Positions 24,142-33,649 of a DNA stretch of 64,000 bases are shown here, piece by piece. The notes beneath the pieces were generated by a model. It saw nothing but the letters and a program-made list of their open reading frames with translations, searched no databases and was not told the origin of the DNA. Source of the DNA: Roseibium aggregatum (GTDB lineage Bacteria; Pseudomonadota; Alphaproteobacteria; Rhizobiales; Stappiaceae). Made by a program: the position numbers and the translations under genes. Position 1 is the first letter of the stretch; each line of letters begins with the position of its first letter. The stretch spans positions 62,001-126,000 of the forward strand of contig NZ_JAEKJZ010000006.1 of assembly GCF_017309185.1 (NCBI RefSeq), in the 5' to 3' direction.

Positions 24142-26976
24142 ATGAAACTTTCCCAGGAAGACCTTGCCGGCCTGATCGACTCTGACGACCTCAGAGCCCG
24201 GTTGACCGCATTGACCCAAGGACATGACGGCGACGGCGCCGACCCGAAGATCAGAACGGCCGTTCTCAACGAACTGAAATCCGTCGTCAAAAGCACGCGC
24301 GCGACCATAGAGGAAAAACTGAACGCTGACGGCGGCGGCCTGCTTTGCGCCGGACGTCTGTCTTACGTCCAGGACGAGCTGATCCGGGTGATCTACGACT
24401 TTGCGCTGGTTCATGTCTACCGGATCAAGAACCCGTCGGCGGCCGAACGCATGGCCATCGCCGCGGTCGGCGGCTACGGCCGCGGCACGCTGGCACCCGG
24501 ATCCGACATCGATCTTCTTTTCCTGCTCCCCTACAAGCAGACCCCCTGGGGCGAGCAGGTGGTGGAATACATCCTCTACATGCTCTGGGATCTCGGCTTC
24601 AAGGTCGGCCACGCGACGCGCAACATCAACGAATGCATCCGGCTGGCGAAAGCGGACATGACCATCCGGACCGCCGTTCTGGAAGCCCGTTTCCTTTGGG
24701 GCGACGAGCCCCTGTTTGAGGAGCTGCAGCAAAGGTTCGACGCCGAGGTCGTCAGCGGCACCAGTTCGGAGTTCATCGCCGCCAAGCTCCAGGAGCGGGA
24801 TGAGCGCCACCGCCGGCAGGGCACCTCGCGCTATCTTGTCGAACCCAACATCAAGGAAGGCAAGGGTGGTCTGAGAGACCTCAACACGCTTTTCTGGATC
24901 GCCAAATACCATTACCGGGTCGCCCGGCAATCCGAGCTGATCAAACTGGGTGTGCTGACGCGTTCCGAATACGCCCGGTTCAAGAAATCCGAGGATTTTC
25001 TCTGGGCGGTGCGCTGCCATCTGCATTTCCTGACCGGCCGACCGGAGGAACGCCTGTCCTTCGACGTGCAACGGGACATCGCCATCCGCCTCGGCTACAC
25101 TCAGCACCCGGGGCAGCGGGATGTCGAACGGTTCATGAAGCACTACTTCCTCGTGGCCAAGGACGTCGGCGACCTGACGCGGATCATCTGCGCCGCCCTT
25201 GAGGAAGAACATGTCAAGGAGCCGCTCGGCAAGGGCATATCCGGAATGATGCGGCGTCTGCGCGCCGGGCGGGTGTCGACCGCCGCCGTCCCGGTCAAGG
25301 GCGCCCCGGGCTTCGTCGTCGAGAACAACAGGCTCAACGCCGCATCGGATACGGTGTTCGAAGGCGATCCGACGAACCTGATCAGGGTTTTCCAGATCGC
25401 GGACAAGAACGGCTACAACATGCATCCGCAGTTGACCCGCCTGATCCGGCATTCGCTGAAGCTCGTTGACGGCAATCTGCGCAAGGATCCGGAAGCGAAC
25501 CGCCTGTTCCTCTCCATTCTGACCTCCCGGCAGGAACCTGAAAAAACCCTGCGCAAGATGAACGAAGCCGGCGTGCTCGGCCGCTTCGTCCCCGAATTCG
25601 GCAAGATCGTCGCGATGATGCAGTTCAACATGTATCATCACTACACGGTCGATGAGCATCTGATCCGCTCCATCGGTGTCCTGGCGGAAATCGAACACGG
25701 CAATTCGGGGGACGATCATCCGCTTGCCACCGATCTGATCATGACCCTGCAGAACCGGCGCGTGCTTTACGTCGCCATGTTCCTTCACGACATCGCCAAG
25801 GGCCGGCCCGAAGACCATTCCATCGCCGGAGCGAAAGTCGCCCGCAAACTCTGCCCGCGCTTCGGTCTGAGCGAGGCGGAGACGGAGACCGTCGCCTGGC
25901 TGATCGAACACCACCTGGACATGAGCACGATCGCCCAGTCGCGTGACCTTTCCGACCGCAAGACGATCACCGATTTCGCCGATACCGTGCAGTCTCTGGA
26001 GCGGCTGAAACTGCTGCTCATCCTGACGGTCGCCGATATCCGGGCGGTCGGACCGGGTGTGTTCAACGGCTGGAAAGGCCAGCTTCTCAGAACCCTTTAC
26101 TACGCAAGCGAACCGTATCTTTCCGGCGGTCACACCAAGCAGCCCCGGGACCTGACGATCGAGCAGGTCAAGGAAGGCCTTGCCGCCAAACTTGGCCATT
26201 GGCCGCAAAAGGACAGAGCCAGCTATCTGGAGCGCCACTACGCGGCTTACTGGCTCAGAACGGAGCCTGACCGACTGGTCTCCCACGCGGAACTCTTGCA
26301 CGGCGCCGACAAGGCCGGCAACCAGCTGGCGTTTCAGGTCATCCCGCGCGCGTTCGAGGGCGTGACCGAACTCAACATCATGGCGCCGGACCATCCGAGA
26401 CTGCTGTCGACCATTGCCGGCGCCTGCTATTCCACCGGCGCCAACATTGTCGACGCCCAGATCGACACGACGACAGACGGTTTCGCGATCGATACGATCT
26501 TCATCGGCCGCGAACTGCCGGACGACGAGGACGAGCGCCGGCGCGGCGAACGGATCACCAGGCACATCAGGACCACCTTGCGCGGCGAAGCGCAACTGCC
26601 GGAACCGGTGTCGAAAAAAAGTGCGATGAAAGGCCGGATGAAAGCCTTCAAGGTCGTCGCCGAGGTGCTGGTCAACAATTCGCTGTCCGACGACTACACG
26701 GTTCTGGAGATTTCCGGGCTGGACCGCCCCGGCCTGCTCTTCGACCTGACCCGCTGTATCGCCACGCTCAACCTGAACATCGGATCGGCCCATATCTCGA
26801 CCTTCGGCGAGAAGGTGGTGGACGTCTTCTACGTGACCGACCTGACGGGTCAGAAAATCGCCAATATCGGCCGCCAGGACATTATCCGCGAGCGCCTTGT
26901 CAATGCGGTCGAAGGCCAGGTCGACCTTGACGCAGCGGCGCCGGTCGCCCGCAAGATCCATCGGCAAACCGGTTAG
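24142..26976 (+). CDS. glnD: PII uridylyltransferase / uridylyl-removing enzyme
   Basis: 944 residues with the full GlnD architecture: a nucleotidyltransferase domain at about 90-210 with GGYGRGTLAPGSDIDLLFL, a GlnE-like helical linker, an HD hydrolase at about 490-620 (MFLHDIAKGRPEDHS; EHHLDMS) and two C-terminal ACT domains (LNIMAPDHPRLLSTIAGACY; LEISGLDRPGLLFDLTRC). It senses glutamine and adds or removes UMP on PII proteins, thereby setting glutamine synthetase and Ntr activity. murJ begins 12 bases after the stop, so they are cotranscribed. No ammonium-transport or PII gene is in the window. Confidence 0.97.
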   Translation: MKLSQEDLAGLIDSDDLRARLTALTQGHDGDGADPKIRTAVLNELKSVVKSTRATIEEKLNADGGGLLCAGRLSYVQDELIRVIYDFALVHVYRIKNPSAAERMAIAAVGGYGRGTLAPGSDIDLLFLLPYKQTPWGEQVVEYILYMLWDLGFKVGHATRNINECIRLAKADMTIRTAVLEARFLWGDEPLFEELQQRFDAEVVSGTSSEFIAAKLQERDERHRRQGTSRYLVEPNIKEGKGGLRDLNTLFWIAKYHYRVARQSELIKLGVLTRSEYARFKKSEDFLWAVRCHLHFLTGRPEERLSFDVQRDIAIRLGYTQHPGQRDVERFMKHYFLVAKDVGDLTRIICAALEEEHVKEPLGKGISGMMRRLRAGRVSTAAVPVKGAPGFVVENNRLNAASDTVFEGDPTNLIRVFQIADKNGYNMHPQLTRLIRHSLKLVDGNLRKDPEANRLFLSILTSRQEPEKTLRKMNEAGVLGRFVPEFGKIVAMMQFNMYHHYTVDEHLIRSIGVLAEIEHGNSGDDHPLATDLIMTLQNRRVLYVAMFLHDIAKGRPEDHSIAGAKVARKLCPRFGLSEAETETVAWLIEHHLDMSTIAQSRDLSDRKTITDFADTVQSLERLKLLLILTVADIRAVGPGVFNGWKGQLLRTLYYASEPYLSGGHTKQPRDLTIEQVKEGLAAKLGHWPQKDRASYLERHYAAYWLRTEPDRLVSHAELLHGADKAGNQLAFQVIPRAFEGVTELNIMAPDHPRLLSTIAGACYSTGANIVDAQIDTTTDGFAIDTIFIGRELPDDEDERRRGERITRHIRTTLRGEAQLPEPVSKKSAMKGRMKAFKVVAEVLVNNSLSDDYTVLEISGLDRPGLLFDLTRCIATLNLNIGSAHISTFGEKVVDVFYVTDLTGQKIANIGRQDIIRERLVNAVEGQVDLDAAAPVARKIHRQTG

Positions 26977-26988
26977 GTTCCCTCTCTC

Positions 26989-28551
26989 ATGAGCCTCGTG
27001 CGCAATTTCGCAACTGTCGGCGGTGCGACGCTGCTGAGCCGTTTTCTCGGATTTGCCAGGGACGTGCTTCTGGCGGCCGCGGTCGGCGCGGGTCCGGTGG
27101 GCGACGCCTTCGTGGTCGCCTTCCGGCTGCCCAACCTGTTCCGCAGACTGTTCGCCGAAGGCGCCTTCAACTCCGCCTTCATTCCGCTCTTCGGGCGCAC
27201 GGTGGAAGAGGGGGGCGAAGACGAGGCGCGCCGGTTCGCCGGCGAAATCGGATCGGCGCTGCTCTTCTGTCTTCTTGTCCTGACGGCCCTGGCCCAGATC
27301 TTCATGCCGTTCGTCGTCTGGGCGCTGGCACCCGGTTTTGTCGGCGATCAGGAGAAATACGATCTGACCGTCCTGATGTCGCGGATCGCCTTTCCCTATC
27401 TGATCTTCATGTCGCTTCTGGCCTTTATCGCCGGCATCCTGAACACCTATCACCGGTTCGCAGCAGCCGCCTTCGCGCCGGTCATGCTGAACGTCGTCAT
27501 GAGCCTGGTTCTGGGCGGCGTGCTGGCCGCCGGCATCCATGACGACACCACTCTCGGGATCATCCTGACCTGCGGCGTGACGCTCGGCGGCATCGTGCAG
27601 CTGCTCGTCGTCGTCATCGACCTCAAGCGGCTCGGGTTCCGAATTCCCGTCTTCCGGCCCCGCTACACGAAATCGGCCGCACGGCTGCTCGCGCTCGGCA
27701 TTCCCGGTGTCGTCGCCGGCGGTGTCACCCAGATCAATATCGCCGTCGGCCAGGTTATCGCCTCGATGCAGGAAGGCGCCAACGCCCTGCTTTACTTCGC
27801 CGACCGGCTCTACCAGCTTCCTCTCGGTGTCATCGGCATCGCCATCGGCGTCGTTTTGCTGCCGAGCCTGACCCGGCAGCTGCGCGCCGGAGAAATGACC
27901 GCCTATCAGCACAGCCTCAACCGGGCGCTGGAATTCTCGCTTGTCCTGACGCTGCCGGCCGCCGTTGCGCTCGCCGTCATTCCCCACGAGATCGTCTCGA
28001 TCCTGTTCCAGCGGGTACGTTTCGACGCGGCCGCCGTGGAAGGCACCGCGGCGGCGCTGATGGCGTTTTCCTTCGGCCTGCCCGCCTTCGTTCTCAACAA
28101 GGTATTCTCGCCCGGGTATTTTTCGCGCGAAGACACAAAGACACCGATGATCTTTGCCGCGATCGGCATGGTGGTGAATGTCGCGCTGTCGATCGCGCTG
28201 TTTCCATTTTTCAAGCATGTCGGCATCGCACTCGCCACGAGCATCGCGGGATGGGTGAATACCGGACTTCTGATCGCGGTCCTTTGGCGGCGGGGCCATT
28301 TCCTGCCCGGCTCCGGGGTCCTGCGCCGGCTCGCGCTCGTTTTTCTCGCAAGCCTGCTGATGGGGGCCGGCCTGCACTTTGCCGCCATCTGGCTTGCCCC
28401 GTACCTCGGCGATGCATGGCTTGCGGTGCGGGCGGCGAGCCTGCTTCTCCTGATCGCTTCGGGTGCCGTCGTTTTCGCCGCGGCGGTCCAGTTGAGCGGT
28501 GGAGCGGACCTGATCAAACTGGCGAAAGCGTTGACACGGCGCAACACCTGA
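26989..28551 (+). CDS. murJ: Lipid II flippase MurJ (MviN)
   Basis: 520 residues, about fourteen membrane helices. The N-terminal MOP-superfamily pattern is [20 protein letters not shown], then [20 protein letters not shown], which is characteristic of MurJ and carries conserved Arg residues of the central cavity. It moves lipid-linked murein precursor across the inner membrane. Order glnD-murJ-trpS is common in Hyphomicrobiales. trpS follows after about 120 bases. Confidence 0.96.
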   Translation: MSLVRNFATVGGATLLSRFLGFARDVLLAAAVGAGPVGDAFVVAFRLPNLFRRLFAEGAFNSAFIPLFGRTVEEGGEDEARRFAGEIGSALLFCLLVLTALAQIFMPFVVWALAPGFVGDQEKYDLTVLMSRIAFPYLIFMSLLAFIAGILNTYHRFAAAAFAPVMLNVVMSLVLGGVLAAGIHDDTTLGIILTCGVTLGGIVQLLVVVIDLKRLGFRIPVFRPRYTKSAARLLALGIPGVVAGGVTQINIAVGQVIASMQEGANALLYFADRLYQLPLGVIGIAIGVVLLPSLTRQLRAGEMTAYQHSLNRALEFSLVLTLPAAVALAVIPHEIVSILFQRVRFDAAAVEGTAAALMAFSFGLPAFVLNKVFSPGYFSREDTKTPMIFAAIGMVVNVALSIALFPFFKHVGIALATSIAGWVNTGLLIAVLWRRGHFLPGSGVLRRLALVFLASLLMGAGLHFAAIWLAPYLGDAWLAVRAASLLLLIASGAVVFAAAVQLSGGADLIKLAKALTRRNT

Positions 28552-28670
28552 GACCAAAAGCCGAAAACTTTCCGTTTCCCGCTTGCGCGAAGCCTTCCGG
28601 GAGCCTAAACCCGGCGCGCCCAAACATTCAAAAGCGCCTTTCCAACCGGTGCGCCAACAAGGGATTTCAA

Positions 28671-29750
28671 ATGACGGACTTCCAGCCCCGTGTCTTTTCC
28701 GGCGTCCAGCCGACCGGCAATCTCCATCTTGGAAACTATCTCGGCGCGGTGTCCCGCTGGGTGCCGCTGCAGGACCAGATGCCGACCATCTTCTGCGTTG
28801 TCGACAGCCACGCCATCACGGCCGGATTTCCCGACCCCCAGGAGCTGACCAACGCGACCCGGGAAGTGACCGCCGCCTATATGGCCGCCGGGATCGACCC
28901 GAAAAAGTCCATTATCTTCAATCAATCCCAGGTTCGCGAGCACACCGAACTCGCCTGGATCTTCAACTGCGTCGCCCGCATGGGCTGGCTCAACCGAATG
29001 ACCCAGTTCAAGGAAAAGGCCGGCAAGAACAAGGAAAACGCCTCCGTCGGGCTGTTCGCCTATCCGAACCTGATGGCCGCCGACATCCTGGCCTACCGCG
29101 CGACTCACGTGCCGGTCGGGGACGACCAGAAGCAGCATCTTGAACTGACCCGCGACATCGCGGCGAAATTCAACAACGACTTCGGCGCCCGGATCAAGGA
29201 GCTCGGGATCGGCGTGCCGAACCCGACGCCCTCGCCGGAACTGCCGGAAGAGCTTTATTTTCCGATCACCGAACCGATGATCGCCGGTCCGGCGACCCGG
29301 ATCATGTCTCTTCGCGACGGCACCAAGAAGATGTCGAAGTCCGACCCGTCGGACCTCTCGCGCATCAATCTGACCGACGACGCAGACACGATTTCAAAAA
29401 AGGTGAAAAAGGCCAAGACCGACCCGGACGCCTTGCCGAGCGAAGTCGACGGGCTCGAGAACCGGCCGGAAGCGGATAATCTGGTCGGGATCTACGCGTC
29501 CCTGACCGGCAGCACCAAGGAAGCCGTCCTGAAGGACTTCGGCGGCCAGCAGTTCTCGACCTTCAAACCGGCTCTCTCGGAGCTGGCGGTCGCGAAACTG
29601 TCGCCGATGACCGACGAGATGCGCCGTCTCATGGAAGACAAGACCCAGATCGATGCAATCCTCAAGGAAGGCGCGGAAAAGGCCTCCGCCATCGCCGGGC
29701 CCGTCTTGAAGGATGTGCGCAAGATCATCGGGTTTCTGGACGTGCGTTGA
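28671..29750 (+). CDS. trpS: Tryptophanyl-tRNA synthetase
   Basis: 359 residues from ATG 28671. Class I signature HIGH appears as [15 protein letters not shown] near the N-terminus and KMSKS as [11 protein letters not shown] near residue 220. Tryptophan-pocket segments include CVVDSHAIT and [15 protein letters not shown]. It charges tRNA(Trp). The open frame extends far upstream into murJ, but the family start and spacing support 28671. Two hairpins lie between its stop and the next gene. Confidence 0.97.
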   Translation: MTDFQPRVFSGVQPTGNLHLGNYLGAVSRWVPLQDQMPTIFCVVDSHAITAGFPDPQELTNATREVTAAYMAAGIDPKKSIIFNQSQVREHTELAWIFNCVARMGWLNRMTQFKEKAGKNKENASVGLFAYPNLMAADILAYRATHVPVGDDQKQHLELTRDIAAKFNNDFGARIKELGIGVPNPTPSPELPEELYFPITEPMIAGPATRIMSLRDGTKKMSKSDPSDLSRINLTDDADTISKKVKKAKTDPDALPSEVDGLENRPEADNLVGIYASLTGSTKEAVLKDFGGQQFSTFKPALSELAVAKLSPMTDEMRRLMEDKTQIDAILKEGAEKASAIAGPVLKDVRKIIGFLDVR

Positions 29751-29765
29751 GGCCTCCTCCCGGGA

Positions 29766-29791
29766 TTCCTTCCGGTTAACAAAGGAAGGAA
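29766..29791 (+). terminator. Hairpin just after trpS
   Basis: TTCCTTCC and GGAAGGAA form a perfect 8-pair stem with a 10-base loop, 15 bases after the trpS stop. The downstream AACGGTTTCTC is only moderately T-rich, so terminator strength is uncertain. Confidence 0.45.
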
Positions 29792-29813
29792 ACGGTTTCT
29801 CAAAGTTTAAGCG

Positions 29814-29849
29814 CCACTCTCTGCGCAACAGTGGTTTTGCGGAGAGTGG
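29814..29849 (+). promoter_or_regulatory. Hairpin around the start of the hybrid kinase gene
   Basis: CCACTCTC pairs with GAGAGTGG and CGCAA with TTGCG, separated by a TG bulge, giving 13 pairs and an 8-base loop. The GTG at 29831 lies in the loop and the GGAGAG ribosome site for a TTG at 29855 is in the stem, so the fold could limit translation of the kinase. That effect is inferred. Confidence 0.35.
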
Positions 29850-32272
29850 TTGTCTTGGTCCATCAAAACAGCGAACGCGCGGTCAAGTCCGAAGCGGAAG
29901 CCGAAAAGAACGCGCAACGGGCCGAAAGCCGCCAGCCGGTAGCCGACCGCAGGCAGCGTCCGGAAGACCGCGGAACAGATGTCACCCCAGAAGATGCCAG
30001 TGACATCGAAACGGGTTCCGATGCCGGCTCCGGGCGGCGGGCGACGGACAGGCCGGTTTCCCCCCCCGCGAAATTTCTGCTGCATCTGGCGGTTGCCGGA
30101 TTGGTTATCGGACTGGCCGCGGCCTTTCTGCTGGTCGCGACGACCGACGGCGTCAACCGGTTCGCCGGTGTCGGACTGGCGTTCTTCGCCGGAGGGTTGG
30201 CGGTCTGGCGCCTGTTCGCCGACGACATGTACCGCACGGTTCAGGCCAACAAGATCAAGGACGGCAAGATCCGCCGGCTGATGGCCCGCTGCGAGGAACT
30301 GGAAGACCGGGCCTGGGAGCTGGGCGAATCCGACGAGCGGCACGCCAGCATCCTGGCCACTCTGGGCGATGTCGTCATCCGCCGCGATCTGGACGGAACC
30401 GTCACTTACGTCAATTCGGCAGCCGAAGACGTCTTCGGTCCCGGCCACACGTTGCAACCGGGCACGCCCATGGACCTGCCGCTCGCGACCTTCACGCCGG
30501 ACCCGGAATCCGGCATGCCCAGCCTCGAGACCAATGCTGAAACGGCGAGTTTTCAGGACATCTATGTCGAGACAGCCCAGGGAGCGCGCTGGTTTTCCCG
30601 GATCGATATTCCAGTCCGCGATACCGGTTCCGACCGTCAATTGGTCCAGACCGTCCTGAGGGACGTCACCGAGCGGCGCATGATCGAAGAGGAACTGCTC
30701 GCCGCGCGCCATTCCGCGGAGAGCTCCAACGAGGCGAAATCTAGGTTCCTGGCGACCGTCAGCCACGAAATCCGCACACCGCTGAACGGGGTCCTGGGCA
30801 TGGCCGCGCTGTTGCGCGACACGCGCCTCACCAAGGAACAGAACGCTTACATCGAGGCGCTGGAGACCTCGGGTGAGACCCTTCTGCTCCTGATCGACGA
30901 GGTTCTCGACTTTTCGAAGGTCGAAGCCGGCAAGCTGGACATTCAGGCGGCGCCGGTCCGGGTCGGTGCGCTGGCGGAAAACGTCGTGGAGCTGCTTGCC
31001 CCCAGAGCCCATGCAAAGGCGCTTGAGATCGGCTCCCTGGTGGATCCTGCCTTGCCGAGGGAAGTCACCATCGATGCCACACGGGTGCGCCAGATCCTGT
31101 TCAACCTGATCGGCAACGGTGTGAAATTCACCGACGCGGGCGGCATATCCGTCGAGCTCTGCGGCCGGCCCAACCCCGAGGGTGGCAGTTTCCTGGATAT
31201 CGAGGTGCGGGATACCGGTATCGGCTTCGACCAGGCGGAGGCCGAGCGGCTGTTTCAGGAGTTCGAGCAGGTCGATCACGGACCGGCCCGCAAGTTCGGC
31301 GGCACGGGGCTCGGGCTTGCCATCGCCCAGCGGCTGGCGGGCCTGATGGGCGGTACGATTACCGCTTCTCCGGTGGCGGAAGGCGGTGCGGCGTTTCGCG
31401 TTTCGCTGCCTGTTCCGGAGACGCTGGAAAGCGGCCCCGCCCCCCGCGCCGAAGCCTTGTGGGACAAGAGAATCGTCTTCGTCAGCAACAGCCGAATCGA
31501 ATGTCCGCTTCTCAGCCGGCGTCTCCAACGTCATGACGCGAAGGTCCGCATCGAGGCCCCGGGCAGCCCGGATCTGGAGGCGGCCCTTCTGTCCGCGGAT
31601 CTTTTGGTCGTCGACAACGCCGGTCTCGGCGACAGCGGCGGCTGGCTCGCCTCCGTCCGGCTGACCGGTTGCGCGGCACCCGCCGTCATCATGATCTCGC
31701 CACCCGAACGGGACCGCCTGGAACATCTGCGCCAGGCCGGCTATGCGGCCTATCTCATCCGGCCGATCCGAATCGACACACTTCTTCAGATCTCCTGCGG
31801 CCTTCTCGACGGCGGCGGGACCGACCATGCCTGGGAAGCGAGCGCCGAGCCGGTCAGCAACAGTTTTTCCGCACAGCGCGAAAACGCGCCGTCCCGGCCC
31901 TTGCGCCTGCTCGTAGCCGAGGACAACGACATCAACCGGCTGCTCGCCGAAGCAATGTTGCGCAAGCTCGGCCATGTGCCGGTCATGGTCGCGGACGGCG
32001 AGAGCGCTGTCGAACAGGCCGCCAGCGGATCGTTCGACGCCGTTTTGATGGATCTGCACATGCCGGGACTGGACGGGTTCGGCGCAATCGCCAGAATTCG
32101 GGAAAACGAGACCGCGACAGGCCGTCCGCCCGTGCCGGTTCTGATCGTGACCGCGGACGTCATGAAGGATGCGCGCGACCAGGCCAAGGAAATGGGAGCC
32201 TCCGGCTATCTGACAAAGCCGCTTTCCGTGGAGGCCTTGTCGAGCTCCCTCGTGAAACTCGGCCGTGGCTGA
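29831..32272 (+). CDS. Hybrid sensor histidine kinase with PAS and receiver domains
   Basis: 813 residues from GTG 29831; TTG at 29855 with GGAGAG upstream is an equally good start. A long charged N-terminus precedes two close membrane helices at about 80-130. A PAS-like domain at about 165-280 follows (RRDLDGTVTYVNSAAEDVFG), then HisKA with SHEIRTPLNGVLG and HATPase (NLIGNGVKFT, GGTGLGLAIA). A degenerate receiver-like segment lies at about 545-660, and a full C-terminal receiver has VAEDNDINRLLAEAM and the phospho-acceptor in VLMDLHMPGLDG. No cognate phosphotransfer protein is adjacent. The signal is unknown. Confidence 0.9.
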   Translation: MVLRRVVVLVHQNSERAVKSEAEAEKNAQRAESRQPVADRRQRPEDRGTDVTPEDASDIETGSDAGSGRRATDRPVSPPAKFLLHLAVAGLVIGLAAAFLLVATTDGVNRFAGVGLAFFAGGLAVWRLFADDMYRTVQANKIKDGKIRRLMARCEELEDRAWELGESDERHASILATLGDVVIRRDLDGTVTYVNSAAEDVFGPGHTLQPGTPMDLPLATFTPDPESGMPSLETNAETASFQDIYVETAQGARWFSRIDIPVRDTGSDRQLVQTVLRDVTERRMIEEELLAARHSAESSNEAKSRFLATVSHEIRTPLNGVLGMAALLRDTRLTKEQNAYIEALETSGETLLLLIDEVLDFSKVEAGKLDIQAAPVRVGALAENVVELLAPRAHAKALEIGSLVDPALPREVTIDATRVRQILFNLIGNGVKFTDAGGISVELCGRPNPEGGSFLDIEVRDTGIGFDQAEAERLFQEFEQVDHGPARKFGGTGLGLAIAQRLAGLMGGTITASPVAEGGAAFRVSLPVPETLESGPAPRAEALWDKRIVFVSNSRIECPLLSRRLQRHDAKVRIEAPGSPDLEAALLSADLLVVDNAGLGDSGGWLASVRLTGCAAPAVIMISPPERDRLEHLRQAGYAAYLIRPIRIDTLLQISCGLLDGGGTDHAWEASAEPVSNSFSAQRENAPSRPLRLLVAEDNDINRLLAEAMLRKLGHVPVMVADGESAVEQAASGSFDAVLMDLHMPGLDGFGAIARIRENETATGRPPVPVLIVTADVMKDARDQAKEMGASGYLTKPLSVEALSSSLVKLGRG

Positions 32273-32537
32273 CGCCTGGCGCCAGCACTCTTTATCCCCC
32301 GCCGACATTACCTATATTACAGGACGGTGCCCCGGGCCGGAGCACCGTGCGGCAGACGCCGGTGGAAAAAGGCTGGGTGTCATCCAGTTGTCGGATTACT
32401 GTGCTCTACGGCATACTCGAAGAATGCCAACCCATGGCCGGGTATAGTACTCCGGCAAAACAAAATGGCACCGGAAACACTCTAGCGCTCAAGGTCTTGG
32501 CACTTTTGACGCGCGAAAGGGACGACAAGAGGGTGGA

Positions 32538-33485
32538 ATGTCCATAATGCGGCAAGGGCTGTTTTCTCCGCGAAAACTGGTACGGAAGTTTACTCCCGCG
32601 ATGCGTCCGGGAATGCCCTTCGCACCCCTGGCTCGACCGGATCGCGCCATTCGCACGCCGGTCAAGACCCCGGAAACACTTGGCCGAATCGGAACCCTTG
32701 AAGTTCGCCTGGCGCGGAATTTCAAGGAAGTGAAGAAGGCCCAACGCCTGCGCTACCAGGTCTTTTACGAGGAAATGTCGGCGATCGCCGATGCGCATAC
32801 GCTCGCGACGCGCCGGGACGCGGATCCCTTCGACGCCTATTGCGACCATCTTCTCGTGGTCGACCACGCATCCCTGAAGCGCAACAAGCTCGGTCGCCTG
32901 AAGCCCGAGATTGTCGGGACCTACCGGATCCTGCGCCAGGACGTGGCGGACCTGCACGGCGGTTTCTACACGGCGGGCGAATACGACATCCAGAAGCTGA
33001 TCGACGCCAATCCGGGCAAGCGCTTCATGGAGCTCGGCCGCTCCTGTGTGCTCAAGCCCTACCGGACCAAAAAAATCGTCGAACTGCTGTGGCACGGCAT
33101 CTGGTCGTATGTTCTGCGTTACAAGGTCGACGTGATGCTGGGCTGCGCCTCGATTGAAGGCACCAATCCGGATGCCGTCGCCGGTCAGCTTTCCTTCCTG
33201 CATCACAATGCCCGCGCACCGGAAGAGTGGCGCGTCCGCGCGGTCGAAGACCGTTACGTCGAGATGAACCGGCTGCCCAAGGACGCCGTCAACTCGAAGG
33301 AAGCGTTGCGCTCCCTCCCGCCACTCGTCAAAGGCTATCTCCGTCTCGGCGCCTTTATCGGAGACGGCGCGGTGGTCGACCATCAGTTCGGAACCACGGA
33401 CGTGCTCATCATCATGCCGGTGTCCGAGCTCAACACGCGGTATGTGAACTACTACGGCGCCGACGCGGGCCGTTACGCCAGTTAG
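32538..33485 (+). CDS. olsB: Ornithine-lipid N-acyltransferase (OlsB-like GNAT)
   Basis: 315 residues. After a ~50-residue basic N-terminal tail comes the hemolysin/OlsB GNAT fold: LEVRLARNFKEVKKAQRLRY, DPFDAYCDHLLV, EIVGTYRILRQ, RFMELGRSCVLKPYR and MLGCASIEG. OlsB joins a 3-hydroxyacyl chain from ACP to ornithine, giving lyso-ornithine lipid, a phosphate-free membrane lipid often made under phosphate limitation. OlsA is not in the window and no Pho box was recognised. A second ATG at 32547 is slightly better placed for the ribosome site. The 265 bases upstream hold no gene. Confidence 0.85.
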   Translation: MSIMRQGLFSPRKLVRKFTPAMRPGMPFAPLARPDRAIRTPVKTPETLGRIGTLEVRLARNFKEVKKAQRLRYQVFYEEMSAIADAHTLATRRDADPFDAYCDHLLVVDHASLKRNKLGRLKPEIVGTYRILRQDVADLHGGFYTAGEYDIQKLIDANPGKRFMELGRSCVLKPYRTKKIVELLWHGIWSYVLRYKVDVMLGCASIEGTNPDAVAGQLSFLHHNARAPEEWRVRAVEDRYVEMNRLPKDAVNSKEALRSLPPLVKGYLRLGAFIGDGAVVDHQFGTTDVLIIMPVSELNTRYVNYYGADAGRYAS

Positions 33486-33649
33486 AGCACCACGCGACAC
33501 GTTCTGGAAACCGGCGGAGACCTTCCACCGGTGTTCCGGATTTGTTTCCGGGTCAGGGCCGATATCTTAACGCCCCCTTAAATTGCCTCAATCTAGGATC
33601 ATCACCGGGGATACCGGCAGTTGCCGGATCGAAACGGGACGGATGATCA

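Noticed and set aside
24094..28623. Very long open frame (about 1500 codons) on the minus strand opposite glnD and murJ
   Set aside because: It is antisense to two unmistakable genes in GC-rich DNA, where the complementary frame often lacks stops; its translation is Arg/Gly/Asp/His-rich with no domain.
32324..32348. ACGGTGC/GCACCGT hairpin after the hybrid kinase as a terminator
   Set aside because: Seven-pair stem with an 11-base loop and no T tract; such stems are frequent in GC-rich spacers.
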